Source: an uncultured Coriobacteriaceae bacterium | GTDB taxonomy: Bacteria > Actinomycetota > Coriobacteriia > Coriobacteriales > Atopobiaceae | DNA: 35,118 nucleotides | Assembly: GCA_900552935.1 (NCBI GenBank) | Contig: USBN01000011.1 | Location: 1-35,118, forward strand | Direction: 5' to 3' | In this document: in pieces, positions 7,935 to 15,841 of the stretch | How the letters are laid out: each line of letters opens with the position of its first letter | How positions within the stretch are numbered: position 1 is the stretch's first letter | Notes under the pieces: model-generated | What the model saw: the letters and a program-made list of their open reading frames with translations, nothing else | Databases searched by the model: none | Told to the model about the DNA's origin: nothing | Translations under genes and position numbers: made by a program

Positions 7935-8861
7935 CTACACGCTGAGGGCTCTGACCACGTCAAGCGCCTCAGTTGCCTGGCGGCGGCCATCAAGGTAGAG
8001 GCGCAGCAGGCCCTCACCGTCCGAACCCGAAGTGCTCCCGACGGTCACTGGCTTGCTTGGGGCGATAACGGCGATCTTCTCCTCACGTTCGAGACGCCAG
8101 ATACGCTCGCGCTGCTCGTTATAGCGTCCCGCTCGTGTGCGAAGCGCCTCGAGGTAGTAGGGGAAGTCGGCATAGCGGCGATCGGCAAGCGCCTGGAGCT
8201 CGTAGCCGCCCTTCTTCTTGTAGGATCGGTCCTGCGTTAGCACAACGACCGCCGCGCGGGCGCCGTCCTCAAGGGCCCGCTCCACGGGGACGGAATCCGT
8301 CGTGCCACCGTCAAGATAGCGCCCACCCTCGGTCTCGACGATACGCGAGATGACGGGTAGCGACGCGGACGCGCGAATCTTCTCGATATCCTCCGGCAGG
8401 CTCTTGACCTCGAGATATTTCGGCGTGCCAAAGACGACATCCGACACGACGACCATGTAGCGGCTTCGGCGCGCGGCAAACGTCTCATAATCGAACGGAT
8501 CAATCTCATCCTGGATCTTGTGATAAAGGAAATCCGCCCCCGCGATGTCGCCCGTCGTGGCAAGCGACTTGAACCCCATAAAACGCGAGTCATCGCGGAA
8601 GGCCAGCGTCTCGCGCATGTAGCGACCCTGCTGGCGAGAGAGGTAACTCGCGGCATTGATGGCACCCGCGGAGACGCCCCACACGGTGTCAAAGCCATAG
8701 ACGCCCTGCTCCATCAGCACGTCAAGCACGCCGGCGGTAAAGATGCCTCGCATGCCGCCTCCCTCAAGCACGAGGTCGACGCCCGTGGAGGGAGCTCCCA
8801 TCGCGTTCACGCCCGCTCCGGACGCGCTCTTATCTCCCCTGTTGAACAAGCTAAACGCCAT
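7935..8861 (-). CDS. Patatin-like phospholipase family protein
   Basis: Probable lipid acyl hydrolase with a Ser-Asp dyad. The oxyanion loop GGGMRG is at residues 34-39, the nucleophile elbow GVSAG at 62-66 (Ser64) and the catalytic DGG at 184-186, so the active site looks complete. It is 308 residues, like the YjjU/RssA-type bacterial proteins. The open frame extends far upstream through repeats and tmRNA, but the real start is the ATG at 8861 with GGAGG 7 nt upstream. No signal peptide, so probably cytosolic or membrane-associated. Monocistronic; physiological substrate unknown. Confidence 0.92.
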   Translation of the reverse strand: MAFSLFNRGDKSASGAGVNAMGAPSTGVDLVLEGGGMRGIFTAGVLDVLMEQGVYGFDTVWGVSAGAINAASYLSRQQGRYMRETLAFRDDSRFMGFKSLATTGDIAGADFLYHKIQDEIDPFDYETFAARRSRYMVVVSDVVFGTPKYLEVKSLPEDIEKIRASASLPVISRIVETEGGRYLDGGTTDSVPVERALEDGARAAVVVLTQDRSYKKKGGYELQALADRRYADFPYYLEALRTRAGRYNEQRERIWRLEREEKIAVIAPSKPVTVGSTSGSDGEGLLRLYLDGRRQATEALDVVRALSV

Positions 8862-8996
8862 GATGCCTCCTCCGATGGCGCCGCGAGCGCCCGAGTATCC
8901 GTTGGTTTTGGTTATACCCGTTCGCCTTACATAATCTCGGCCATGCATCGACAAGCTCCGCAAAACACCACCGCCGAGAAGGGCGCGCCGCAGAAG

Positions 8997-9127
8997 ACGG
9001 CGCGGACGCAAGCAGTCTCGCGACAGCGGACGGTACGAACGCAGGCGGCTTCGCGACGGCGAACGGCGCGGGCTCAGGCAGTCTTGTGACGGCGACGGTA
9101 CGAACGCAGGCAGCCTTACGACAGCAG
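8997..9127. repeat. Four degenerate 33-bp tandem repeats
   Basis: Units start at 8997, 9030, 9063 and 9095 (lengths 33, 33, 32, 33). Units 1 and 3 begin ACGGCGCGG; units 2 and 4 begin ACGGTACGAACGCAGGC, giving a higher-order two-unit pattern of about 65 bp. The 32-bp unit breaks the reading frame, which argues against a coding repeat. A partial fifth unit follows to about 9140. Confidence 0.8.
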
Positions 9128-9157
9128 ACGCAAGCCACTGCGCCGCCACGCGGCATG

Positions 9158-9190
9158 AAAAAGCCCCGCCCGCGAATCGCGGACGGGGCG
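9158..9190 (-). terminator. Rho-independent terminator after ssrA
   Basis: On the minus strand GCCCCGTCCGCG pairs with CGCGGGCGGGGC (one mismatch, short loop) and is followed by TTTTT. It lies 10 bp beyond the CCA end of tmRNA. Confidence 0.9.
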
Positions 9191-9199
9191 CAACAGACA

Positions 9200-9564
9200 T
9201 GGTGGAGGCGCGGAGGATCGAACTCCGGTCCAGAACAGTCCCCTGGCAGGTGTCTCCAAGCTCAGTCACCGATTAAGTCTCGGATGCGTCACACTCCGTG
9301 ACCCGCGCTCTGCATCCCAGCTGGTTCAATCTTATCGAGCGGCATACCAACGACGTCCGCACGAGCATCTCCCTAAAATGACGTCTCCGCAGGAGCAGGA
9401 GAAACCCCCACTTCGACGGCCGCTAATTAATTAAGCAGCGAGGGCGTAAGAGCCCTGGAAAGAGTTGTCGTCAATTCAATTTGACGGTACCCCTGTTTAA
9501 CGTGGCGAGGAGACCACGGCTTGCTGCCCACCTCAGGACCACCCTGTCGAAACCAGTCGCCCCC
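9200..9564 (-). ncRNA. ssrA: Transfer-messenger RNA (tmRNA)
   Basis: Rescues stalled ribosomes and tags the nascent peptide. The tRNA-like ends pair: 5' GGGGGCG (9558-9564) with 3' CGCCTCC before an encoded CCA (9200-9202), with one G-U pair. The 5' side continues ACTGGTTTCGACAGGG and the 3' side has a T-arm with TTCGATC. The tag frame reads GAC GAC AAC ... GCT GCT TAA (9431-9472), giving DDNSFQGSYALAA, with the standard ALAA degron end, then TAA. One-piece, about 365 nt. The partner SmpB is encoded at 10122-10598, with acpP between. The resume codon is inferred from tag alignment, not from structure. Confidence 0.95.
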
Positions 9565-9702
9565 ACGGGTGTGGACGGGGACTCGGCACGGGTCTTGCCC
9601 GGCCGCTGGCCACCATGCGAGTTGACAAAGAACAAGTGGCGCCGGAGCGCCAAGACGAGCGCGCCACGGGCACGGCACCTAAGTGCCATACGAGGCGCAC
9701 CG

Positions 9703-9726
9703 CCACACGCGACCTAAGAAGTCGCG
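9703..9726 (-). terminator. Stem-loop after acpP (weak terminator)
   Basis: CACGCGAC and GTCGCGTG pair around a short loop about 20 bp after the acpP stop on the minus strand. No good T-run follows, so it may only partly terminate and let transcription continue into ssrA. Confidence 0.45.
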
Positions 9727-9746
9727 TGGAGTGATTCTACCCAGAA

Positions 9747-9977
9747 CTAGGCGAGCGCGTCTACCATCTCGACGAGGTCGCCGAAGGTCTCAGGAATCTC
9801 CTCGCCGTCGAACTCGATGCCAAACTCGTCCTCGCAGGACATGATCGCCTCGGCGATAGCCAGGCTGTCAAGTCCAAGGTCGGTAAGCTTGGTATCGGGC
9901 GTGACCTCGACGTCCTCGAGGCCGTCCTGCTCCTTAACGATCTTGACGATGCGGTCGAACGTGGACTCTTCGGCCAT
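9747..9977 (-). CDS. acpP: Acyl carrier protein
   Basis: Small acidic carrier for fatty-acid synthesis. The 76 residues are the usual length; the phosphopantetheine serine is S38 in DLGLDSLAIAEA. The frame is open further upstream, but AGGGGG 5 nt before the ATG at 9977 sets the start. It lies alone between smpB and ssrA rather than in a fab cluster, at least as far as this window shows. A possible -10 TATAGT lies at 10027-10032, about 50 bp upstream. The modifying enzyme AcpS is encoded at 3436-3927. Confidence 0.95.
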   Translation of the reverse strand: MAEESTFDRIVKIVKEQDGLEDVEVTPDTKLTDLGLDSLAIAEAIMSCEDEFGIEFDGEEIPETFGDLVEMVDALA

Positions 9978-10026
9978 GGTGGCCCCCTTCTCGCCTGGGC
10001 CCGCAGGCCCCTGGTTGACGCGCCTA

Positions 10027-10032
10027 ACTATA
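10027..10032 (-). promoter_or_regulatory. Possible -10 element of acpP
   Basis: TATAGT on the minus strand, 50 bp upstream of the acpP start. No clear -35 hexamer at 17 bp, so this is a weak call. Confidence 0.3.
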
Positions 10033-10121
10033 CCCATGAGCGCCGCCCGCGCACGCGGCAATCGCCGAATGGCGGGGATGCCGGCGAGCTGCCGCGCGCG
10101 GCGGCGGCCACGCCCTAAGCG

Positions 10122-10598
10122 CTAGCGGTTGCGCTCCTTAAGCGTGCGCGCGATCTCACGGTCGACGTCGCGCTTCGCCATGTCCGCGCGCTTGTCGTAG
10201 AGCTTCTTGCCTCGAGCGAGGCCAATCACGAGCTTAACGCGATTGTGCTCGTCAAAGTACATCTCGAGCGGCACAAGCGCCATGCCCTTGGTACGAAGCT
10301 TGCCGTCAAGGTAGTCGATCTGCTTGCGGTGGAGCAGGAGCTTTCGCTTGCGGTCCGAATCAACGTTGAAAATCGAACCGTGGCTGAACGGGTGGATGTG
10401 CACGCCATGCAGCCAGCACTCGCCGTTGCGGATGAGGCAGAACGAGTCCGTGATCTGGCACGCGCGTTCGCGCAGGCTCCTCACCTCGGTGCCCTTGAGC
10501 ACGAGGCCCGCCTCAAAGGTCTCCTCGATCGCGTACTCATGGCGCGCCGACTTGTTGCGAGCGACGCTCTTACGCTCGCGCTTCTTAGGCATCGGCAT
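10122..10598 (-). CDS. smpB: SsrA-binding protein SmpB
   Basis: Binds the tRNA-like domain of tmRNA and brings it to stalled ribosomes. The 158 residues carry NKSARHEYAIEETFEAG, VLKGTEVRSLRERACQ, the LHGVHIHPFS strand and the basic C-terminal helix (KRDVDREIARTLKERNR) that lies in the mRNA channel. The frame can also start at a GTG at 10607 overlapping the previous stop, but GGGGAG sits 8 nt before the ATG at 10598, which I prefer. It ends the ftsE-ftsX-rnr-TPR-smpB unit. Confidence 0.96.
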   Translation of the reverse strand: MPMPKKRERKSVARNKSARHEYAIEETFEAGLVLKGTEVRSLRERACQITDSFCLIRNGECWLHGVHIHPFSHGSIFNVDSDRKRKLLLHRKQIDYLDGKLRTKGMALVPLEMYFDEHNRVKLVIGLARGKKLYDKRADMAKRDVDREIARTLKERNR

Positions 10599-10603
10599 TA
10601 TAG

Positions 10604-11452
10604 TCACTCCCCATAACCGGCAACGTCAGTGTCGCGAATCATCTCGAGGAGCGACTTCACCGCGGGAGACCCCACAAGGTCACGCGCGCGGACGGTGAGG
10701 TTCGTCGCAAGGCTGCGATCTCGCTGCGAGGCGGCCTCCGTCGCACACGAGAGCAGGCAGATCACCACGTCGATGTTCGCACCAGTAGGCAGGCCCTGCT
10801 CGGCAAGAACGCCCTCGGCCTGGTCATCCGTGAGGAGATCCGGGTCAGACTGGGTGCCCTTCACACGCGAGAGAAGGCCGTCGAGAACGTCGTCTTGCCA
10901 GTCGAGCCTGCGGGCGCAGCGCAGGCACGCGGCCGCGGCAGCATCCGCGCCGGTGTCCTGGAAGTGCCTGGCGAAGTTGCAGAAGGCACGCACAAGGTGG
11001 CGCACGTCGCTCGCACGCTCGAAGACCGAGTAGGTCAGGCCCAGGTACTCGTCAAGGTCACCGTTGGTGCGATAGAGCTCGGCGAGGTCAAGGCGGTAGG
11101 CGCAGTCGACGGGATTCCAGCGTACGGCCTGGCGGAGGGCCTCCGTCGCACCAGCGTAGTCGCCCTCGCTCACAAGAACGAAGGCGAGATCGGCATAGAG
11201 CCGGTCGAACGGCTCGCCCACGTCATGCAGCTCGCGCGGATCCCCCTCGATGCGGCGATAGCAGAGGCGCTCGAACGGCGTGGGGAAGCTGAACCACTGT
11301 TCGTCCTCGTTCGCGACGCAATTGCGGTCCGCGTACTCCTCCGCATCGTCAGCAAGGCGTTCTAGCAGCTCGACCGCAAGTTCGCCCTCGCCAGCCGCAA
11401 TCAGGCCCTCGGCGGCCTCGAGCTCTTCCGTCAGGTTAGTGCGTTCGCTCAT
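10604..11452 (-). CDS. Tetratricopeptide-repeat-like protein, function unknown
   Basis: A 282-residue soluble helical protein. The segment around residues 75-180 (YADLAFVLVSEGDYAGATEA, LAELYRTNGDLDEYL and following) has the spacing and small/aromatic pattern of TPR-type helix pairs, the family usually involved in protein-protein contact. The N-terminus is acidic and helical (ELEAAEGLIAAGEGELAVEL). It starts at ATG 11452, overlapping the rnr stop by ATGA, with AAAGGA 6 nt upstream; a longer upstream frame within rnr is a shadow. Its place between rnr and smpB suggests, without proof, a link to RNA decay or ribosome rescue. No catalytic motif seen. Confidence 0.8.
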   Translation of the reverse strand: MSERTNLTEELEAAEGLIAAGEGELAVELLERLADDAEEYADRNCVANEDEQWFSFPTPFERLCYRRIEGDPRELHDVGEPFDRLYADLAFVLVSEGDYAGATEALRQAVRWNPVDCAYRLDLAELYRTNGDLDEYLGLTYSVFERASDVRHLVRAFCNFARHFQDTGADAAAAACLRCARRLDWQDDVLDGLLSRVKGTQSDPDLLTDDQAEGVLAEQGLPTGANIDVVICLLSCATEAASQRDRSLATNLTVRARDLVGSPAVKSLLEMIRDTDVAGYGE

Positions 11453-13548
11453 TTCGTTTCCTTTCGCGCCGCGCCCGAAGCCCGGCAGAGAGAGCCCGCA
11501 CCGGCGTTGCCGCCTTTCGCGAGCGCAAAGTCTATCTGGCCCTTCTCGGGCGTGCACCCGGAGACCGTGACGGCAACGCGCTGGCCCAAGCGCCAGCTCC
11601 TGCCAGACGCCTCTCCGGTGAGGCACATCCTACCCTCATCGTAGGCGAACCATTCCTCGCCAAGAGCGCGAACGGGCAGAAGGCCTTCCGCAAACGTCTC
11701 GTCAAGACGGACGAAGAGCCCGTAGCTGGCGACACCCGTCACGACGCCCGAGTAGCTCTCGCCCACGTGACCTGCCATAAGCTCGGCCATCTTGACCTTC
11801 TGGCTCTCGCGCGCGGCGGCGTCCGCAATTCTCTCGCGGTCAGAGCAGGTGCGGCAGATCTGGGGCATGAGAGTGGCGGCGGACTTGCGTGCACGCTTAT
11901 CGAGGCCCGCGTCTCCACCGTGCCCCATAAGTGCCTTAAGCGCGCGATGCACCGTCACGTCAGGATAGCGCCTGATAGGAGAAGTAAAGTGGCAGTACGC
12001 CTTAGCCCCAAGCGCGTAGTGGCCATCATTTCTAGGGAGGTAGATGGCACGCTTCTGTGCGCGCAGGAGGAGCGCGTTCGCAGGCGCCTCGGCCGGCGTT
12101 CCCTCTGCTCGGTCGATCAACGCCTGAATGACGAACGGGTCTCCCGAGATAAGCTTCTCGGCTTCGCCCACGCGAAGCAACTCGAGTTCGCGCAAGACGG
12201 GCACCGTCGCCATAAGCGGGTCCTGGGACGGCTGCTCATGGACGCGGAAAGCGCAAGGCAGCTCTTCCTCGTGACCCGCAAGCATGCCGGCCACGACCTC
12301 GTTGGCCACGAGCATGGCCTCCTCGACGAGCGAGGTAGCGCGTGTCCTCGTGCGGACGGAGACTCCCGTCGGGCGGCCTTCGTCGTCGAGCTCCACCTTC
12401 GCCTCGACGCTATCAAAGTCAATCGAGCCACGCTTGCGGCGAACTTCGCGGCGCTTCGCCGCGACCTCGTCAAGAGCGCGGAGCACCTCTGCCACGGCAT
12501 TCGCCGGGACGTCCTCCTCGCACGCGAGGGCACTCGCATCCGCACGCCCCTCGAGCACGTCATCGACCTCGCTGTAGCTAAGGCGCGCCTTCGGGTGAAT
12601 CGCCGAGCAACACGCGCGGGACGCACGAATCCTGCCCGAGGCGTCAAGGTCGGCAAAGACGCTCATGGCAAGGCGGTCTCGACCAGGCATGAGCGAGCAA
12701 ACGTCGTCGCAGAGGCGCTCGGGGAGCATGGGAAGCACGCGATCAACGAGATAGGTCGAGCAGGTACGGGCGCGGGCCTCCAAATCGATGGAATCGCCCC
12801 AACGCACGTAGTGCGAAACGTCGGCGATGTGGACGCCCAAACGGTAGCCGCCGCCGGCAAGCCTCTCGCAAGAAACGGCGTCATCGAAGTCGCGCGCCGT
12901 AGCCGGGTCAATCGTGATGCAAAGCAAGTCACGCAAGTCCTCGCGCCAAGGCTGTGCGGCGAGCACCTCGGCCGCGTCCTCATGAATCCCCTCCGCCTGC
13001 GCCAGCGCGGGCTCGCCAAAGTGCACCGCGATGCCGTTGCTCGCGATGATGCGTTCGATGGGAAGGTCGAGGCCGTCGGGTCTACCAATGCGGCGCTCGA
13101 GCGTAACCACGCCAGCCTCATAACGAGCGGGATACGTGAGAATACGCGCCTCGACCACATCGCCCTCGGCAACGCCCAGGGCCTCGGCGCTCTTATCGTC
13201 TGGCAAGACAAAGAAGTCGCGACGGATGCGCTCGTCGAGCGGCACAACGGCGCCCAGCGGACCCGCGACCTCGAAGGTTCCCACGAAGCGCTCGCAAGCG
13301 CGATGGAGCACCCCCTGGACCACAGCCTGAGGGTCACCCGGGCCACGATGCACGAGCACGACGGTAGCCTCGTCACCGTCCATTCCCTCGCGAAGGCCAC
13401 CGCGAGCCACGAGGAAGGTGCCCTCGGCAGTCTCGACCGTGGCTGATCCGGGACGCGCGACGTGGAGCGTTCCCGCTAACGCCGCATGCCGGCCCCGCAT
13501 GGGACCGGCATGCTTCGCAAACGACTTTTTATGACGCTTGTGGGCCAT
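11449..13548 (-). CDS. rnr: Ribonuclease R (RNB-family 3'-5' exoribonuclease)
   Basis: Processive exonuclease degrading structured RNA; in trans-translation it clears non-stop mRNA with tmRNA-SmpB. It has 699 residues. An N-terminal basic leader (MAHKRHKKSFAKHAG) precedes cold-shock-like OB domains (about 20-190). The RNB core has the catalytic DPATARDFDDA at 214-224, HIADVSHYV at 240-248 and FTSPIRRYPD near 560. A C-terminal S1 domain (about 600-690) has YSGVVTGVASYGLFVRLD. The AGGGAG ribosome site overlaps the ftsX stop, and the stop overlaps the TPR gene start, so these genes are co-transcribed and probably coupled. Confidence 0.95.
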   Translation of the reverse strand: MAHKRHKKSFAKHAGPMRGRHAALAGTLHVARPGSATVETAEGTFLVARGGLREGMDGDEATVVLVHRGPGDPQAVVQGVLHRACERFVGTFEVAGPLGAVVPLDERIRRDFFVLPDDKSAEALGVAEGDVVEARILTYPARYEAGVVTLERRIGRPDGLDLPIERIIASNGIAVHFGEPALAQAEGIHEDAAEVLAAQPWREDLRDLLCITIDPATARDFDDAVSCERLAGGGYRLGVHIADVSHYVRWGDSIDLEARARTCSTYLVDRVLPMLPERLCDDVCSLMPGRDRLAMSVFADLDASGRIRASRACCSAIHPKARLSYSEVDDVLEGRADASALACEEDVPANAVAEVLRALDEVAAKRREVRRKRGSIDFDSVEAKVELDDEGRPTGVSVRTRTRATSLVEEAMLVANEVVAGMLAGHEEELPCAFRVHEQPSQDPLMATVPVLRELELLRVGEAEKLISGDPFVIQALIDRAEGTPAEAPANALLLRAQKRAIYLPRNDGHYALGAKAYCHFTSPIRRYPDVTVHRALKALMGHGGDAGLDKRARKSAATLMPQICRTCSDRERIADAAARESQKVKMAELMAGHVGESYSGVVTGVASYGLFVRLDETFAEGLLPVRALGEEWFAYDEGRMCLTGEASGRSWRLGQRVAVTVSGCTPEKGQIDFALAKGGNAGAGSLCRASGAARKETK

Positions 13549-13556
13549 CTAACTCC

Positions 13557-14504
13557 CTAGACCTTGAGGTAACGCCTCATGGCGATCATCGAGCCAAAGA
13601 GACCAATGATGAGGCCCATGGCAACGAGCAGGCCATACGTAGAGAGCGTCGCGTGAGTCGACACCGTGAAGCTGAGGAACGAGATGCGCTCGGCAAGCAT
13701 CGGCAGGCCGAAGCGGCGGATGACCTCGAGTGCAGCGATGGAGAGCACGGAGCCGAAAATGGCCTGGAGCACGCCCTCCATGAGGAACGGCCCGCGAATG
13801 AAGCCGTTCGACGCTCCCACGAGACGCTGAATCGCGATCTCGCGGCGGCGCGCGGAGATGGAGAGGCGAATCGTGTTGTTGATGAACACGAAGGCCACGA
13901 AGGTGAGCAGCACGACGAGCACGAGCGTGATGATGCGAATCCAGTTCGTGACGGTAAAGAGGCGCTCGACGGTGCCCTGGCCGTACTGGACCTGGTCAGC
14001 GGGATCAGAGGTGGTGCCGTCGTCAGACTTGGTGACGTCTGCGACCTTGGCGAAGTCGCTATCGGAGCCAAGGCGCTTTGCCACGCCCTCGACGTCCTGC
14101 GGGTCCTTGAGCTTGATGACGAGCGAAGCCGGAATGGGATTGCGGTCGTCGAGCGCGGCCACGGCGTCGGCGGCGTTGCGCTTCGTCATGGTCTCACGAT
14201 ACTCGGCGAGGGCGTCGTCCTTGCTCTTATAGGTAACGGAGTCGACCTCATCCCAGCCCTCGATCTTGGTCTGGAGGGCGTCGACGTCGGCGTCGGCCGC
14301 ATCGTCAGAAAGGAAGGCCTGGATGGTGACCTGGTCCTCGACGGTACCAACCATGCTATCGAGCAGCACGGAGCCCATCGCGAACAGGCCGATGATGAAC
14401 AGCGACAGGAAGATCGTCACGACGGCGCCAAAGGTGGTGGAGCCGTTGCGCACGAAGTGATGCCCCGCCTCGCGGAGCGAATAACCAAAGTTAGACGGCG
14501 CCAT
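13557..14504 (-). CDS. ftsX: Cell-division ABC transporter permease FtsX
   Basis: Membrane partner of FtsE that controls peptidoglycan hydrolases at the division site. The 315 residues have a cytosolic N-terminus (NFGYSLREAGHHFVRNG), TM1 near residues 24-48, a large extracellular domain (about 50-190) and three further membrane segments near 200-225, 240-265 and 285-305, matching the FtsX fold. The conserved IQRLVGASNGFIRGPF coupling region is present. It starts at ATG 14504, inside the last codons of ftsE (14-bp overlap), with GGAGG 11 nt upstream. Extracellular insert length is normal. Confidence 0.95.
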   Translation of the reverse strand: MAPSNFGYSLREAGHHFVRNGSTTFGAVVTIFLSLFIIGLFAMGSVLLDSMVGTVEDQVTIQAFLSDDAADADVDALQTKIEGWDEVDSVTYKSKDDALAEYRETMTKRNAADAVAALDDRNPIPASLVIKLKDPQDVEGVAKRLGSDSDFAKVADVTKSDDGTTSDPADQVQYGQGTVERLFTVTNWIRIITLVLVVLLTFVAFVFINNTIRLSISARRREIAIQRLVGASNGFIRGPFLMEGVLQAIFGSVLSIAALEVIRRFGLPMLAERISFLSFTVSTHATLSTYGLLVAMGLIIGLFGSMIAMRRYLKV

Positions 14505-15615
14505 AGTAGCCGTAGCCTCCCCTCTCCTGGTCACGAACGACGTGGCCGGCCTCAAGCGCGATGACGCGCTTGCGCATGGTGTCAACCATCTGGCGGTCGT
14601 GCGTCGCCATCAGGATCGTGGTGCCCGTGCGGTTGATTCGCTCGAGCAGCTTCATGATGCCCAGCGAGATCGCCGGGTCGAGGTTACCCGTGGGCTCGTC
14701 GCAGACGAGCAGCGGCGGGCGGTTGACCATCGCGCGGGCGACGGAGACGCGCTGCTGCTCGCCGCCGGAGAGCTGGTCGGGGTAGACATCCATCTTCTCG
14801 CCCAGGCCGACGAGGCGAAGCACCTCGGGGACCTGCGCCTTGACGACGGAGCGCGGCTTGCCGATGCACTCGAGGGCGAACGCCACGTTGTCAAAGATCG
14901 TCTTGTCAGGCAGGAGCTTGAAGTCCTGGAATACGCAGCCGATCTGGCGGCGGAGGTACGGCACCTTCCAGTTACGCATGGAGGTAAGGTCCTGGCCGGC
15001 GACCATGACGCGGCCGTGGGTGGGCTTGAGCTCGCGAGTGATGAGCTTGAGCAGCGTCGACTTACCGGAGCCGGAGTGGCCCACGAGGAAGACGAACTCG
15101 CCCGCGTAGACGTCGATGTCGACGTTCTCGAGCGCCGGCTTGTTGGGCTGTGCCGGATAGACCATGGAAACGCCCTGGAACGAGATGACCGGAACGCCTC
15201 CGGCATTCACCTGCGAGGTGTCCTCCTCCTTGGTGATGGGGGCGAAGGTCGTGGTGAAACCGGCCTCTGAGCTCGGGTCAAACGAGGTGCCGGCATCGGA
15301 ATCGAACGAGGCTCCAGCAGTGAAGTCAGCACCGGGCATAACGTCGAGACCGTCAGCGCTAGCAAACGGATCCGCGATCTGAGAGGCGATGGAACTCATC
15401 TTCTGGGGCGTCGGCATAACCGGCGGCTGATAGGCGGTTCCCTGGGTGACAGGCTCGGCGGGAGCCTGATAGGCAGGCTCAACAGGGGCCTGCGGAGGGG
15501 TGGCCTGCGTCGCATCAGATGCGACGTCGGGCTGCGAAACGTACGGCGTGGCGACGTCAGGCTGCTGACCGTCCATGCCGTCCTGTCCCTCGCTGCTGCG
15601 GAAGTGGTTGGCCAC
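14491..15615 (-). CDS. ftsE: Cell-division ATP-binding protein FtsE with long N-terminal extension
   Basis: ATPase driving FtsX. The ABC domain starts near residue 143 (ISFQGVSMVYP) and has Walker A GHSGSGKST (179-187), the Q-loop in FQDFKLLPDKTI, signature LSGGEQQR, Walker B LLVCDEPTG and the switch His in MATHD, all intact. Unusually, the 374-residue protein carries about 142 extra residues at the N-terminus, rich in Pro, Gln, Ala, Asp and Ser, predicted disordered, with repeat-like PDVATPYVSQPDVAS and EPAYQAPAEP text. The start is supported: GTG at 15615 has AAGGAG 6 nt upstream and an extended -10 lies 45 bp further. Typical FtsE is about 220-230 residues. Confidence 0.93.
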   Translation of the reverse strand: MANHFRSSEGQDGMDGQQPDVATPYVSQPDVASDATQATPPQAPVEPAYQAPAEPVTQGTAYQPPVMPTPQKMSSIASQIADPFASADGLDVMPGADFTAGASFDSDAGTSFDPSSEAGFTTTFAPITKEEDTSQVNAGGVPVISFQGVSMVYPAQPNKPALENVDIDVYAGEFVFLVGHSGSGKSTLLKLITRELKPTHGRVMVAGQDLTSMRNWKVPYLRRQIGCVFQDFKLLPDKTIFDNVAFALECIGKPRSVVKAQVPEVLRLVGLGEKMDVYPDQLSGGEQQRVSVARAMVNRPPLLVCDEPTGNLDPAISLGIMKLLERINRTGTTILMATHDRQMVDTMRKRVIALEAGHVVRDQERGGYGYYGAV

Positions 15616-15660
15616 TTATTGCTCCTTTTTTCGCGCGATAGGAAGGCAGATACGCGCTCC

Positions 15661-15669
15661 ATAATAGCA
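15661..15669 (-). promoter_or_regulatory. Possible extended -10 promoter for ftsE operon
   Basis: TGCTATTAT on the minus strand fits an extended -10 (TGnTATAAT), 46 bp upstream of the ftsE GTG. The -35 position (TGTGGG) is poor. Confidence 0.35.
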
Positions 15670-15735
15670 AAGCCGAGGTTCGCCCCACAGAGGCCACACA
15701 CGATGTTTCCCCTCGGCACACGCTTTATGCAGCTT

Positions 15736-15777
15736 AAAGGCCCCGCCGCTCGAACTAAAGGCCCCATCACTCGAACG
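15736..15777. repeat. Two tandem 21-bp repeats upstream of ftsE
   Basis: AAAGGCCCCgCCgCTCGAAC and AAAGGCCCCaTCaCTCGAAC are adjacent (15736-15756 and 15757-15777), differing at three positions. They lie between the transaldolase terminator and the ftsE promoter region. Confidence 0.8.
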
Positions 15778-15786
15778 CGCGGCACG

Positions 15787-15818
15787 AAAAAGCGCCCCCG
15801 AGTCGCACTCAGGGGCGC
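15787..15818 (-). terminator. Rho-independent terminator after transaldolase gene
   Basis: On the minus strand a GCGCCCC(T)GAGT / ACTC(G)GGGGCGC stem of 12 bp with a 3-nt loop (15792-15818) is followed by TTTTTCG. It is 24 bp past the gene's stop. Confidence 0.92.
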
Positions 15819-15841
15819 AGGCAAATCACTTTGGCCCGCCT

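Larger units (their letters stand above)
8862..9199. other. Intergenic region between ssrA end and patatin gene
   Basis: No gene is seen. It contains the tmRNA terminator (9158-9190), the 33-bp tandem repeats (8997-9127) and about 130 bp that must include the patatin gene promoter, which I could not pin down. Confidence 0.6.

Noticed and set aside
8997..9127. Possible CRISPR array from regularly spaced repeats
   Set aside because: Units are directly adjacent with no unique spacers, are degenerate, and no cas genes are in the window.
11767..13446. 559-codon plus-strand frame opposite rnr
   Set aside because: Shadow of RNase R, without domain motifs or start signals.
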